64,000 nt of DNA, from assembly GCF_009826895.1 (NCBI RefSeq), contig NZ_WUMV01000001.1:434001-498000 (forward strand), read 5' to 3'. This DNA comes from Stappia sediminis (GTDB taxonomy: Bacteria > Pseudomonadota > Alphaproteobacteria > Rhizobiales > Stappiaceae). The translations under genes were made by a program, and so were the position numbers. The notes under the pieces were generated by a model. It was given only the letters and a program-made list of their open reading frames with translations, made no database searches and had not been told where the DNA came from. This document shows positions 56,252-64,000 of the stretch, piece by piece (positions within the stretch are counted from its first letter, which is position 1; each line of letters starts with the position of its first letter).

Positions 56252-57363
56252 AGCACCTCGATCTCGGCCTGAAGGGCGCCTGCCGCCTTGATCGCCTGAA
56301 GAATGGAAATCAGGTCGCGTGGGCCGATGCCGAGCGCGTTCAGGCCGTTGACGAGTTGCTGAAGGGTGACGGTCTCGGGAACGACTCCAAGCTGGTTGCC
56401 GCTTTCGTCATCGACCTGAACATCGGTGCGTGGGACGATCGCGGTTTCCCCGTTTGAAAAGGGGAGGGGCTGGGAGACCTCCGGCGTTTCGGCGATGCGC
56501 ACGGTAAGGTTTCCTTGCGCAACGGCAACGGTGGAAACGCGCACGTTCTGGCCCATGACGATGATGCCGGAGTTTTCGTCGATCACCACGCGGGCCGGCA
56601 GGTCCGGCTCGATGACGAGCTGTTCGATGTCGGTCAGAAGGTCGACGATGTTTCCGTCGAAATCACGCGGCAGGGTGATGTTCACGGTGGCCGGATCGAG
56701 CGGTTCCGCCGTGGGAAGGCCTATCAGCTCGTTGATGGAAAGCGCGATGCGCCGGCTGGTGGTGAGGTCCGGGTTGCGAAGCGCAAGGCGAAGGCTTGTC
56801 ATGGAGGCGAGCCTGAATTCGATCTCGCGCTCCACCAGGGCGCCGTTGGCAATGCGGCCCGAAGTGGGAACGCCGCGCACGATGGAAGCGGCTTGACCCG
56901 CGGCGGAAAAGCCGCCGATCGCGACCGGTCCCTGGGCGATGGCATAAACCTCGCCGTCGGCGCCCAGGAGCGGTGTTACGAGAAGCGTGCCGCCTTGCAG
57001 GCTTTCGGAGTCGCCGAGCGCGCTCACCGAAACGTCGATGCGCGTGCCGTGGGTGGAAAATGCCGGGAGGTTCGCGGTCACCATCACGGCGGCAACATTT
57101 TCCGTGTTGAGGTCGAAACCGCGCGTGTTGACGCCGAGCCGTTCCAGCATGGCCTGCAGGCTTTGCCGGGTGAAGGGAGCGTTGCGCAGGGAATCGCCCG
57201 TACCCTGTAGCCCGACAACCAGGCCGTAGCCGATCAACTGGTTGTCTCGGATCCCCTCGAAATCGGCGATATCCTTGATACGCGAGGCGGATGATGCCGG
57301 TACAGCAAGGAGCGTCAGGGCAAATATCGACAAGAACGTGCGTAGGAGGAAATTGGACCGCAT
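56248..57363 (-). CDS. flgI: Flagellar P-ring protein FlgI
   Basis: 371 residues, normal for the family. A signal peptide of about 25 residues (cleavage near 'PASSA') precedes the mature FlgI core: '[31 protein letters not shown]' region, '[12 protein letters not shown]', '[13 protein letters not shown]' and '[39 protein letters not shown]' region. It assembles the periplasmic P-ring. First gene of the minus-strand flgI-flgJ-flgN-like operon, behind a sigma-54-type promoter and divergent from fliX. Confidence 0.96.
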   Translation of the reverse strand: [371 protein letters not shown]

Positions 57364-57404
57364 GGGGCTTCCGTTCCGCGTTGAAATTGTGTTGCGGACA
57401 CTGA

Positions 57405-57420
57405 AGCGAATGTCGTGCCA
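57405..57420 (-). promoter_or_regulatory. Sigma-54 (-24/-12) promoter for flgI
   Basis: On the minus strand TGGCACGACATTCGCT has the full TGGCAC -24 box and GC exactly 10 nt after GG. It lies 41 nt before the flgI start. Confidence 0.75.
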
Positions 57421-57526
57421 AGTTCAGCCCTTAGCTGTGCCTATTCCATAATGCCTTGAAATATATGGTGTAAACGGGGTCATGACCAATCTTTCTCGCA
57501 TTTCGCCACCGTCAGGCGGGCAAAAA

Positions 57527-57542
57527 TTACCCGCCAATTAAC
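57527..57542 (+). promoter_or_regulatory. CtrA-like site upstream of fliX
   Basis: TTAC-N7-TTAAC differs from the CtrA consensus TTAA-N7-TTAAC at one base. It overlaps a 13-bp sequence, GCAAAAATTACCC (57520-57532), that recurs upstream of fliL (63619-63631). Confidence 0.6.
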
Positions 57543-57613
57543 GAAGGATTTACCAAGACGGAAAATTATGTCCGCAAGCGGTCGGATGCAGGCCCGCAGG
57601 ATGAGCATGTGAA

Positions 57614-58042
57614 ATGCGGATATCGGGATTCCAGAGTCTTTCTTCCACACAAGCCAAGGCCTCGGCGCGAAGGCGCCCGGCAAGCGGAAGCGCTTTTGCG
57701 CCAACGGTTTCGGATGAGACGGCGCAAGCCGCTCCCGCACCCTCGGCTGGAGGCGGGGCGACGGTGACGAGTTTGAGCGCGGTCCTTGCGCTGCAGTCGG
57801 TGGAGGATGCGACGAGCGGACGCAAACGTGCGTTGCGCCACGGAAACGACCTTCTCGACGCACTTGAAAATCTGAAAGTGGAATTGCTGGGCGGAAAAGT
57901 GGCCGCCGACCGGTTGGAACGCCTTATGGCCATGCTGAAGAGCCGGCGTCCCGGCGACGACGCGGACGTGGAAGCGGTGGTTGACGAAATCGAGTTGCGG
58001 GCCCGTGTGGAACTTGCGAAATTGGGCCGATTCGCAGACTGA
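57614..58042 (+). CDS. fliX: Flagellar assembly regulator FliX
   Basis: 142 residues. The variable N-terminus is Ser/Ala-rich; the conserved C-terminal domain includes 'ALQSVEDATSGRKRALRHGNDLLDALENLKVELLGG' region and ends 'VEAVVDEIELRARVELAKLG'. In Caulobacter FliX couples basal-body assembly to FlbD and sigma-54 activity. The divergent flgI arrangement is as in that organism. The ribosome site is weak. Confidence 0.9.
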   Translation: MRISGFQSLSSTQAKASARRRPASGSAFAPTVSDETAQAAPAPSAGGGATVTSLSAVLALQSVEDATSGRKRALRHGNDLLDALENLKVELLGGKVAADRLERLMAMLKSRRPGDDADVEAVVDEIELRARVELAKLGRFAD

Positions 58043-58133
58043 TCCGTGGATAAATTGACACACTTCACGGCGGTTTTCGCTAACCATCTGACGCAATAAA
58101 GTTTTTTGTTACGGAAAATTCACCATCACAAGA

Positions 58134-58162
58134 TTGTCGTTGGCAATGCCTGCGGCTATATT
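58134..58162 (+). promoter_or_regulatory. Sigma-70 promoter for dksA
   Basis: TTGTCG, a 17-nt spacer and TATATT lie about 32 nt upstream of the dksA start. Confidence 0.65.
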
Positions 58163-58194
58163 CCGACGCGCCTTAAAGGTAGCCGGAGTTGGAT

Positions 58195-58611
58195 ATGACG
58201 GTGGATATTGCAGCCGACTATCGTCCCACGGTGGACGAACCGTTCATGAATGATCGGCAACGCGAATATTTTCGCAGGAAACTGCTGTCCTGGAAGGAAG
58301 ATATCTTGAAGGAAAGCCGCGAAACGCTGGCGAATCTTCAGGAAGAAAACCAAAACCACCCCGATTTCGCGGATCGCGCGTCGTCCGAAACCGATCGTTC
58401 GATCGAACTGAGGGCCCGCGATAGACAACGCAAGCTCATCGCCAAAATCGATGCCGCACTCGAACGAATCGAAGACGGTTCGTACGGTTATTGTGAAGAA
58501 ACCGGCGAACCCATCTCGGTCAAGCGGCTCGATGCGCGCCCGATCGCGACGCTTTCCCTGGAAGCGCAGGAAGCGCACGAACGGCGTGAAAAGGTCTATC
58601 GGGACGATTGA
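58195..58611 (+). CDS. dksA: DksA/TraR-family RNA polymerase-binding factor
   Basis: 138 residues from the ATG at 58195 (CGGAG upstream; TTG 58189 is less likely). The coiled-coil hairpin spans about 20-95 and its tip carries the acidic residues ('DRASSETDRS'). The zinc-finger region 'GYCEETGEPISVKRLDARPIATLSLEAQEAHER' (in part) keeps a single cysteine; the other three Zn ligands are replaced. This is typical of alphaproteobacterial DksA that works without zinc. It mediates the stringent response with ppGpp. Confidence 0.93.
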   Translation: MTVDIAADYRPTVDEPFMNDRQREYFRRKLLSWKEDILKESRETLANLQEENQNHPDFADRASSETDRSIELRARDRQRKLIAKIDAALERIEDGSYGYCEETGEPISVKRLDARPIATLSLEAQEAHERREKVYRDD

Positions 58612-58640
58612 ACGAGACTTGTTCGCCGAACTCGGCCGAG

Positions 58641-58667
58641 CGCGGGCACCAAGTGCCCGCGTTTTTT
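58641..58667 (+). terminator. Terminator after dksA
   Basis: CGCGGGCAC / GTGCCCGCG 9-bp stem with a CAA loop and six T residues. Confidence 0.92.
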
Positions 58668-58836
58668 GTATCCGGACGCATTTCCGCAGTTGACCGCGCA
58701 GGATTTCCGGGTGCGGCGGGAGGTAATGCGGCGGAGACCGCATTTCGATTGTTTTGGTTTGATGCGGTTCACGTTCGGTAAGTATTTTGATTTAAGGTGA
58801 TCGGACAAAACGAACAAAAATATCCGGTCGCTGGCG

Positions 58837-60012
58837 ATGGATGAAATTTGTATCTTGTCTGATAAACCTTCGGGCGCATCAGTCGTCGCGAAGATGATTG
58901 ATCAGGTGTACTCCTCCGAAGTGCATCCCATCGCCATGACGACGGCAGACGACCTGGCCGATGCTCCGGCTGTGGTCTTTTCTCTCGGAAACCTCGGTCC
59001 CTTCGAAATCCGACAGATCAGAGCGCTTTGCGGGCAGACGGAAATCTGCCGGAAGTCGATCTTCGCGATCCGCGCGCGATCCGAGCGCGCGCGAGCCATG
59101 CAGGCCGAGGCCTTCGGCTTCAGGCGAGTCGTATTTCTGGAGGATGGCCCTCAGGCCGTCCAGGATGCGATCACGGCGATCTTCGAGGACGAATACAAGG
59201 CGGCGCTTGAGGAATTCGCACCGCTTTCGGCGGAAGCCTTCCTTGCAGGCAGCAGAGCGCTCGCCGCGATCGGCTGCGAACTCAGGCGGCTCAAGCCGGT
59301 GCGCATTTCGCGCGTTGCGCCGGGTGCGGAAAAGATCTCGAACGCCATACGTACCGAAGGGGTGGGCGAGCTTGTGAAGGCGGTCAACCTGCACCACGAT
59401 CCCACCTGCCGCCACTCCATCGCGGTGGCTGGCTACGCGGTTGCCCTCGGTCAGGCGCTGGACCTTGCCGAGGAAGACCTCCGGCTTCTGGCGATGGCCG
59501 GCCTGCTGCACGATCTGGGCAAGATGCTGATACCCGTAAGCCTCCTCGACAAAGCGGGCCGCCTTGATTACGGAGATATTGCCCGGATCAGGCAACATCC
59601 GGAGCTGGGTGCGAAAATTCTGCGAATGCAGGGCGGCGTGGAGCCGGCGGTGGTGCGTGCCGTACGCTCCCACCATGAATATCTGGACGGCAGCGGCTAT
59701 CCCTTCGGCCTCAAGGGGGAACGGATTTCGCCGCTAAGCCGGATGCTGACGATTGCCGATATTTTCACTGCGTTGACGGAAAGGCGCGCCTACAAACCGG
59801 AGAAGTCGCCCTCCGAGGCGATCGCGATCATGGCCGGAATGGCAGGCCGCAAGATCGATGCGGGGCTGCTTGCGGTTTTTCGCTCCGCTGTGCTCAATAC
59901 CGCCTTCGCGAGGCGCCACCCGCCGCCCAAATCGCCGGGCCGCCCGGTGCTGAAGGAGGGCATTCACCCTCTCAGGCCGGATGTGGGAAAGCCCCGCTGG
60001 ACAGTCGCCTGA
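58837..60012 (+). CDS. HD-GYP domain protein (putative cyclic-di-GMP phosphodiesterase)
   Basis: 391 residues. The first 130 resemble a degenerate receiver-like domain without clear phospho-acceptor. The HD-GYP domain (about 185-350) has HDLGK, 'HPELGAKIL' and HHEYLDGSGYP, the complete signature for c-di-GMP hydrolysis. Location between fliX/dksA and flgH suggests control of motility by c-di-GMP. A strong terminator follows. The ribosome site upstream is unremarkable. Confidence 0.9.
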   Translation: MDEICILSDKPSGASVVAKMIDQVYSSEVHPIAMTTADDLADAPAVVFSLGNLGPFEIRQIRALCGQTEICRKSIFAIRARSERARAMQAEAFGFRRVVFLEDGPQAVQDAITAIFEDEYKAALEEFAPLSAEAFLAGSRALAAIGCELRRLKPVRISRVAPGAEKISNAIRTEGVGELVKAVNLHHDPTCRHSIAVAGYAVALGQALDLAEEDLRLLAMAGLLHDLGKMLIPVSLLDKAGRLDYGDIARIRQHPELGAKILRMQGGVEPAVVRAVRSHHEYLDGSGYPFGLKGERISPLSRMLTIADIFTALTERRAYKPEKSPSEAIAIMAGMAGRKIDAGLLAVFRSAVLNTAFARRHPPPKSPGRPVLKEGIHPLRPDVGKPRWTVA

Positions 60013-60041
60013 AATCTTGACCGTTCGATATCCGAAAAAAG

Positions 60042-60087
60042 AACCGGCATGGCGAGCCGGGGAGCGGGCGCCATGCCGGTTTTTTGC
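60042..60087 (+). terminator. Terminator after the HD-GYP gene
   Basis: AACCGGCATGGCG (60042-60054) pairs with CGCCATGCCGGTT (60070-60082), followed by TTTT, with a 15-nt loop. Confidence 0.85.
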
Positions 60088-60172
60088 CGTTCTTGCGGGG
60101 GAGCGTCGGAACGGCGGGGGGAGAGGCGCCGCCGCCGGAACCTTGCCGGCGGCGGGCAATATGGGTGCAGGG

Positions 60173-60925
60173 TCAGAACGGAAGCACGATATCGAGGACC
60201 TGCTGGCCGTAGGCCGGCTGCTGGAAGTCCGTGATCTGGCCGCGCCCGCCGTAACCGATGCGCGCTTCCGCGATCTTGTCGCTTTCGATCGTGTTGTTGG
60301 AGGAAATATCCTCCGGCCGGACCACGCCGGCGACGATCAATTCGCGCACCTCGTAGTTCACGCGGACTTCCTGACGCCCTTCGATCACCATGTTGCCGTT
60401 CGGCAGAACCTGGGTGACGACGGCCGCCACCGTGGTGCGAAGCCGCTCTTCGCGGTCCACCGAGCCCGAGCCACGGAAGCGCGATGTCCCCTCGGTGGTC
60501 GCAAGGTCGCTGGCGCTCGATCCCGCGGGAAGGAAGATCGTGTCGATCGCATTCCCCAGCGCACCGCTGACGCCGTTGGTATCGGAGCCCTCACGCTCGC
60601 GTTCCGTCTCGTTGTCGAATTCCGCGCGGTCGGAAATGGTCACCAGGACGGTCAGGATGTCGCCGACGTTGCTGGCGCGCTGGTCCTCGAAGAAGGCGCG
60701 GGCGCCGGACCGCCACAGCGAGTTGTTGTTGTAGTGAACCGGTACAGGCGTCGGCAGCGGCATGCGCACCGGACGGTAGCCCGGCATCGTCGTCGGGTCC
60801 TGGATCGCGGTAAGGACCGGCTGCTTGCCGACGTTCGCAATCCGGTCCGCGGCGCCGCATCCCGCGGCGGTCAGGCCGAGTGCGATCACGGCGAAGGTTC
60901 TGAGAATTGAAAACGTACGAGACAT
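60173..60925 (-). CDS. flgH: Flagellar L-ring lipoprotein FlgH
   Basis: 250 residues. The lipobox TAAGC gives Cys23. Core segments: 'SLWRSGARAFFEDQRASNVGDILTVLVTI' region, 'RFRGSGSVDREERLRTTVAAVVTQVLPNGNMVIEG' region and 'SDKIAEARIGYGGRGQITDFQQPAYGQQVLDIVLPF' region. It forms the outer-membrane bushing. ATG overlaps the flgA stop by one base (TGATG). Last gene of flgF-flgG-flgA-flgH. Confidence 0.95.
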   Translation of the reverse strand: MSRTFSILRTFAVIALGLTAAGCGAADRIANVGKQPVLTAIQDPTTMPGYRPVRMPLPTPVPVHYNNNSLWRSGARAFFEDQRASNVGDILTVLVTISDRAEFDNETEREREGSDTNGVSGALGNAIDTIFLPAGSSASDLATTEGTSRFRGSGSVDREERLRTTVAAVVTQVLPNGNMVIEGRQEVRVNYEVRELIVAGVVRPEDISSNNTIESDKIAEARIGYGGRGQITDFQQPAYGQQVLDIVLPF

Positions 60926-61890
60926 CAGCGTGCCTCCTCAAGGCTGGCGATCCGCCGAAAACCGGCGTCGACCACGACGCGGCCACGGGAAACGACGGTG
61001 GCTGAAACGGTGCGGCGGGACTGAAGGTTGATGATGTCCACGATATCGCCCTTGCCCCCTTGCGCGATGGCCTGACCTTGGGCGGTCAGCGTCATGCCCG
61101 GAACCTTGTAGATGAGGGTGACCTTGTCTCCCCGCCCGACGAGCACCGGCGGCTGAAGATCGGCTGTCTGCAGCGGAGCTGCCGGGCGAAGGCCGCGTTT
61201 TGCGGCAAGGCCGACGGCTTCTTCAAGGTCGGTGATCATCCGCTCCGTCACGCGGTTGCGCGGCAGCTTCATGATCGTCAGGTCGCCCTTCGAGATGACC
61301 GTGCCGCGATCGATCCGCTCCGCCGGTGCATAGACCTCGACATATTCGATCGCCTTGCCGCGAAGCCGGATGGTTTCATTCGTCGTCCCGCTCGAAAGCA
61401 AGATGGAAACATCGAGCCGGCCTGTCTCGGCCTGCCAGACAAGATTTTCGATCGCGACCGGTTCGGAAGCGGCGGGGTCGGCGAAGCGGGTGCCGGAAAA
61501 GCCGGAAAGGGAAAGCTCTATATCGGCGGTTTCAAGATACGGATTGCGCCGGATGAGTTCGGCGCGAACCTCATCCTCTATGCGCAGGGCATCGATGCGT
61601 GTGGCATCGCGCCGCACATAGACCTGGGTGAGCCCGTCGGTCGTGGCTTGCTTATATCCCGCATCGCGCGCGCGGTTCGCCACGAGGTCCGCCGGCACGC
61701 TGCCGCCGGTGCCGAGATCCGGCGCACGGAAAAGAGGTGCGTCGGCAAAACGGCCCGCATCGGGATAGAAATCGCCGATTGTGACAATGTCGCGTGCCAC
61801 CACCACTTCGGAACGAAGCGGCGCATCGGCAAGCGCGCTTGCAAGGCCAAGGGCGCTGGAAAGTGCGAAAGCGGCGAGGCGTTTCAGCAT
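60925..61890 (-). CDS. flgA: Flagellar P-ring assembly protein FlgA
   Basis: 321 residues, somewhat longer than enteric FlgA (219). Signal peptide about 1-21 (cleavage after 'SALA'), followed by an N-terminal extension with 'IVTIGDFYPDAG'. The SAF-type C-terminal domain contains 'RIDRGTVISKGDLTIMKLPRN' region and 'VQGQAI/LQSRRTV'-like strands. It chaperones FlgI in the periplasm. Position between flgG and flgH matches the Caulobacter flgF operon (there called flaD). Confidence 0.9.
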   Translation of the reverse strand: MLKRLAAFALSSALGLASALADAPLRSEVVVARDIVTIGDFYPDAGRFADAPLFRAPDLGTGGSVPADLVANRARDAGYKQATTDGLTQVYVRRDATRIDALRIEDEVRAELIRRNPYLETADIELSLSGFSGTRFADPAASEPVAIENLVWQAETGRLDVSILLSSGTTNETIRLRGKAIEYVEVYAPAERIDRGTVISKGDLTIMKLPRNRVTERMITDLEEAVGLAAKRGLRPAAPLQTADLQPPVLVGRGDKVTLIYKVPGMTLTAQGQAIAQGGKGDIVDIINLQSRRTVSATVVSRGRVVVDAGFRRIASLEEAR

Positions 61891-61903
61891 GATCGCGCCT
61901 CCC

Positions 61904-62686
61904 TTAGCGAAGCTGCGACACGGTGGAGGACATTTCGTCCGCCGCCTGGATGATGCGCGAATTCATCTCATACGCGCGCTGCGCGGCGATCAGGTCGGAA
62001 ATCTCCGTCACCGCCTCAACGTTCGAAGCCTCCAGATGCTTGTGCTGCAGGTCTCCGAAGCCCGGGTCGCGCGGGTTGCCGACGAGCGCGGCACCGCTTG
62101 ATGGCGTTTCGAGGAAGAGGTTGTCGCCGATCGCCTCAAGGCCCGACTTGTTAATAAAGCGTGCAAGCTGGATCTGGCCGATTTCCTGAACGTCGCCGTT
62201 GGCGTTTACCACCTGAACGACACCCTCGGCGTTGACCGTGATGTCGCGGCTGTCCTCCGGCAGGACGATCCCCGGCTGTATGGGATAGCCGTCGACGGTC
62301 GTAAGCTGGCCGTTCGCATCCCTCTGGAAGGAACCGTCACGCGTATAGGCGGTATCGCCGCTTGGAAGCTCGATCTGGAAGAAACCTTCGCCACGGATCG
62401 CGACGTCGGTATCCTTGCCGGTCGGAGTCACGGTGCCTTGCGTCAGGATGCGCGCGGTGGCCGCCGTCTTCACGCCCGAACCGATCTGCACGCCTGTCGG
62501 CACGATGGTGCCCGTGTCCGATGTTGCGGTGCCGACGCGGCGCTGGTTCTGGTAGAGAAGGTCCTGAAAATCGGCGCGCTGGCGCTTGTAACCCGTGGTT
62601 CTGAGGTTGGCCACGTTGTTCGAAATGACTTCAACGTTCAGTTCCTGCGCCCGCATTCCGGTGGCTGCGATGTGTAAGGCTTTCAT
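61904..62686 (-). CDS. flgG: Flagellar distal rod protein FlgG
   Basis: 260 residues, normal length. N-terminal rod motif 'ALHIAATGMRAQELNVEVISNNVANLRTTGYKR' region, central 'TYTRDGSFQRD'-like segment, and C-terminal 'SNVEAVTEISDLIAAQRAYEMNSRIIQAADEM' region. Forms the distal rod. Spaced 26 bp from flgF and 13 bp from flgA. Confidence 0.96.
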   Translation of the reverse strand: MKALHIAATGMRAQELNVEVISNNVANLRTTGYKRQRADFQDLLYQNQRRVGTATSDTGTIVPTGVQIGSGVKTAATARILTQGTVTPTGKDTDVAIRGEGFFQIELPSGDTAYTRDGSFQRDANGQLTTVDGYPIQPGIVLPEDSRDITVNAEGVVQVVNANGDVQEIGQIQLARFINKSGLEAIGDNLFLETPSSGAALVGNPRDPGFGDLQHKHLEASNVEAVTEISDLIAAQRAYEMNSRIIQAADEMSSTVSQLR

Positions 62687-62712
62687 GGTGTTTCAAACTC
62701 CTGTCGTGCGGC

Positions 62713-63450
62713 TCAGGCGCGGATGGTGCCAAGTTCCTCGATCGCTTTTCGCGAGAGGTCATCGCCGTCGGAAATCATCTTGGAAACGGCCTGGTAGCTG
62801 CGGGTGATCTCGATCATGCGGGTGACTTCAACGACGCCCTGAACGTTGGAGCGTTCTATCGTGCCTTGCGTCAGACGCGGGTTCGGAACGGGTTCCGCAT
62901 CCTCACCCTGAAACAGGTTCTCGCCGATGCGGTCGAGGTCTTGCGGATCTTCGAAGTTAACAAGGCGCAGCTTGCCCTTCTCGCCAAGTTCGGTGGAAAC
63001 GGTTCCGTCATCGGCGATAGAAATCGCGCCGTCCTCGGGCGCGAATTGCAGCGGGCCGCCGTCGCCCAGGACAGGTTTGCCGTCCGCGGTGACGAGCTGG
63101 CCGTCATTATTCAAATGGAAGGCGCCGTTACGGGTATACGCTTCGCCATCCTCCGTCTCGACCACGAAGAAACCTTCGCCGCCGATAGCGATGTCAAGCG
63201 GATTGCCGGTCTGTGTGAAGGCGCCCTGGCTCTGGTCGTAGATCGACTTGTAGTCGACCACGTAAGAGAGGGTCTTGTCCTGGCCCTGGAACTCGGAAGC
63301 TTCCGCGACAGGCATCAAATATTCTTCGAAAAGAATCGATTGGCTCTTGTAGCCTGTGGTGTTGATGTTGGCGATGTTGTTGGCGACGACGTCGAGCTGG
63401 TTGCGAAGGGTCGTCTGCCGCGACAGGCCGATAAGAAGTGCGTTCTCCAT
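62713..63450 (-). CDS. flgF: Flagellar proximal rod protein FlgF
   Basis: 245 residues. 'SRQTTLRNQLDVVANNIANINTTGYK' region at the start, 'GEGFFVVETEDGEAYTRNGAF' in the middle, and 'IERSNVQGVVEVTRMIEITRSYQAVSKMI' region at the end. First gene of the minus-strand rod/ring operon; preceded by a sigma-54-type promoter and divergent from fliL. Confidence 0.95.
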   Translation of the reverse strand: MENALLIGLSRQTTLRNQLDVVANNIANINTTGYKSQSILFEEYLMPVAEASEFQGQDKTLSYVVDYKSIYDQSQGAFTQTGNPLDIAIGGEGFFVVETEDGEAYTRNGAFHLNNDGQLVTADGKPVLGDGGPLQFAPEDGAISIADDGTVSTELGEKGKLRLVNFEDPQDLDRIGENLFQGEDAEPVPNPRLTQGTIERSNVQGVVEVTRMIEITRSYQAVSKMISDGDDLSRKAIEELGTIRA

Positions 63451-63517
63451 AATAAACCGTTCCTTGTGCTCCCCGGTGAGCGCCCGGTCTCCCCAGACAA
63501 GCGCTCGTTAACCATGA

Positions 63518-63533
63518 AGCATGTGCCATGCCA
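63518..63533 (-). promoter_or_regulatory. Sigma-54 (-24/-12) promoter for flgF-flgG-flgA-flgH
   Basis: On the minus strand TGGCATGGCACATGCT has GG and GC 10 nt apart and shares TGGCATGGC with the flgE element. It lies 67 nt before flgF. Confidence 0.75.
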
Positions 63534-63646
63534 ATTTATAACCATTTGAAATCATTGATATAAATCTCTAAATGATAATCACCGCAGGCAGATATGTCCG
63601 CGCAGGCTGTGCCGGGCGGCAAAAATTACCCACTTCATGCGAATGG

Positions 63647-63673
63647 TTAATGGCTCGGTAACCACTCGTTAAC
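63647..63673 (+). promoter_or_regulatory. Phased CtrA-like sites upstream of fliL
   Basis: TTAA (63647), GTAA (63658) and TTAAC (63669) are spaced by exactly 7 nt each, giving two overlapping near-consensus TTAA-N7-TTAA sites 55-80 nt before the fliL start. The same 13-bp sequence found before fliX (GCAAAAATTACCC) lies just upstream at 63619-63631. Confidence 0.6.
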
Positions 63674-63728
63674 CATTGCCACCATAGATTTGTCCCTGCG
63701 GAGGGCTCAATCAGTCGGCGGGGGTTGG

Positions 63729-64000
63729 ATGACTGCGGAAGCGGATGCGGTAGAACCTGGCCAGGAACAGGAAGGTTCCGCGCCGGGCGGCGGCAAGAGG
63801 AAGAAGATCGCCCTGATGGGTGGCGGTGCCGCCATCTTGTTGGCGATTGTCGGCGCGGCAATTTATTTTATTTCCGACGGCTCTTCGTTCAGCGGCGCCG
63901 GAGGGGCGGGCGTCGACCCGCAAACCCAAAAGCCCGTTGTCTTTTACGATCTGCCGGAAATGACGGTGAACCTGTCGACTGACGGCCGAGCCACCTATTT
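63729..64000 (+). CDS. fliL: Flagellar basal-body-associated protein FliL (3' end outside the window)
   Basis: The first 90 codons are present; the gene continues past the window edge. A short cytoplasmic N-terminus with 'GGGKRKKIALMGGG' is followed by one membrane helix (about 34-51) and the periplasmic start 'KPVVFYDLPEMTVNLSTDGRATY', the usual FliL opening. FliL surrounds stators and supports motor torque. fliM normally follows. Confidence 0.88.
   Translation, partial: MTAEADAVEPGQEQEGSAPGGGKRKKIALMGGGAAILLAIVGAAIYFISDGSSFSGAGGAGVDPQTQKPVVFYDLPEMTVNLSTDGRATY

Overview
The window is high-GC DNA (around 60 percent by eye) from an alphaproteobacterium, most likely of the Hyphomicrobiales (rhizobial) branch. 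The evidence is a set of alphaproteobacterial flagellar regulators (FlbT, FlaF, FliX), a CheZ-family phosphatase, a DksA with a single cysteine, a YcjX/YcjF pair, CtrA-like and sigma-54-like promoter sequences, and a 1978-residue coiled-coil membrane protein of the Growth Pole Ring (GPR) type known from polar-growing Agrobacterium. A Parvibaculum-like genus would fit, but I cannot name the species.

Layout. 1-21 kb is a housekeeping and transport region: an RND efflux adaptor and pump behind a palindromic operator; a fumarylacetoacetase-family hydrolase; a FadL-type outer-membrane channel; a tandem 219-bp intergenic repeat; an SDR protein that lacks the usual catalytic Tyr and Lys; an LpxH-like phosphoesterase translationally coupled to a GT4 glycosyltransferase; a threonine/serine dehydratase; a lone CheZ; an MFS carrier; the D-glutamate catabolic pair dgcN-dgcA; and a four-gene MCE/Mla-type lipid ABC transporter. 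21-27 kb is the GPR-like gene, whose product has about 110 consecutive 11-residue repeats. 27-41 kb holds an Hpt protein, a ferredoxin, a glutamine-synthetase-like ligase with an MFS carrier and an AraC regulator, a chemoreceptor, and a six-gene run MoxR / secreted protein / SixA / YcjX / YcjF / vWA protein. It ends with a TetR regulator divergent from an AhpD-like protein across a shared operator.

42-64 kb is a flagellar cluster: flgE-flgK-flgL on the plus strand; flaF, flbT and two flagellins on the minus strand; a low-GC insert with a broken sialic/pseudaminic-acid synthase gene and a TPR glycosyltransferase (FlmG-like); flgI-flgJ-flgN-like-orf (minus) divergent from fliX; dksA and an HD-GYP protein; flgF-flgG-flgA-flgH (minus) divergent from fliL, which runs off the end. 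Sigma-54-type -24/-12 elements precede flgE, flgI and flgF, and CtrA-like TTAA-N7-TTAA elements precede fliX and fliL. This matches the class II / class III logic known from Caulobacter.

The most interesting items are the unbroken hendecad array in the GPR-like protein, the two flagellins whose variable centres are identical while their normally conserved ends differ, the adjacent AT-rich glycosylation locus with a truncated synthase, and the MoxR-to-vWA cluster with YcjX/YcjF inside it. No rRNA, tRNA, CRISPR array, prophage or intact insertion sequence was seen.
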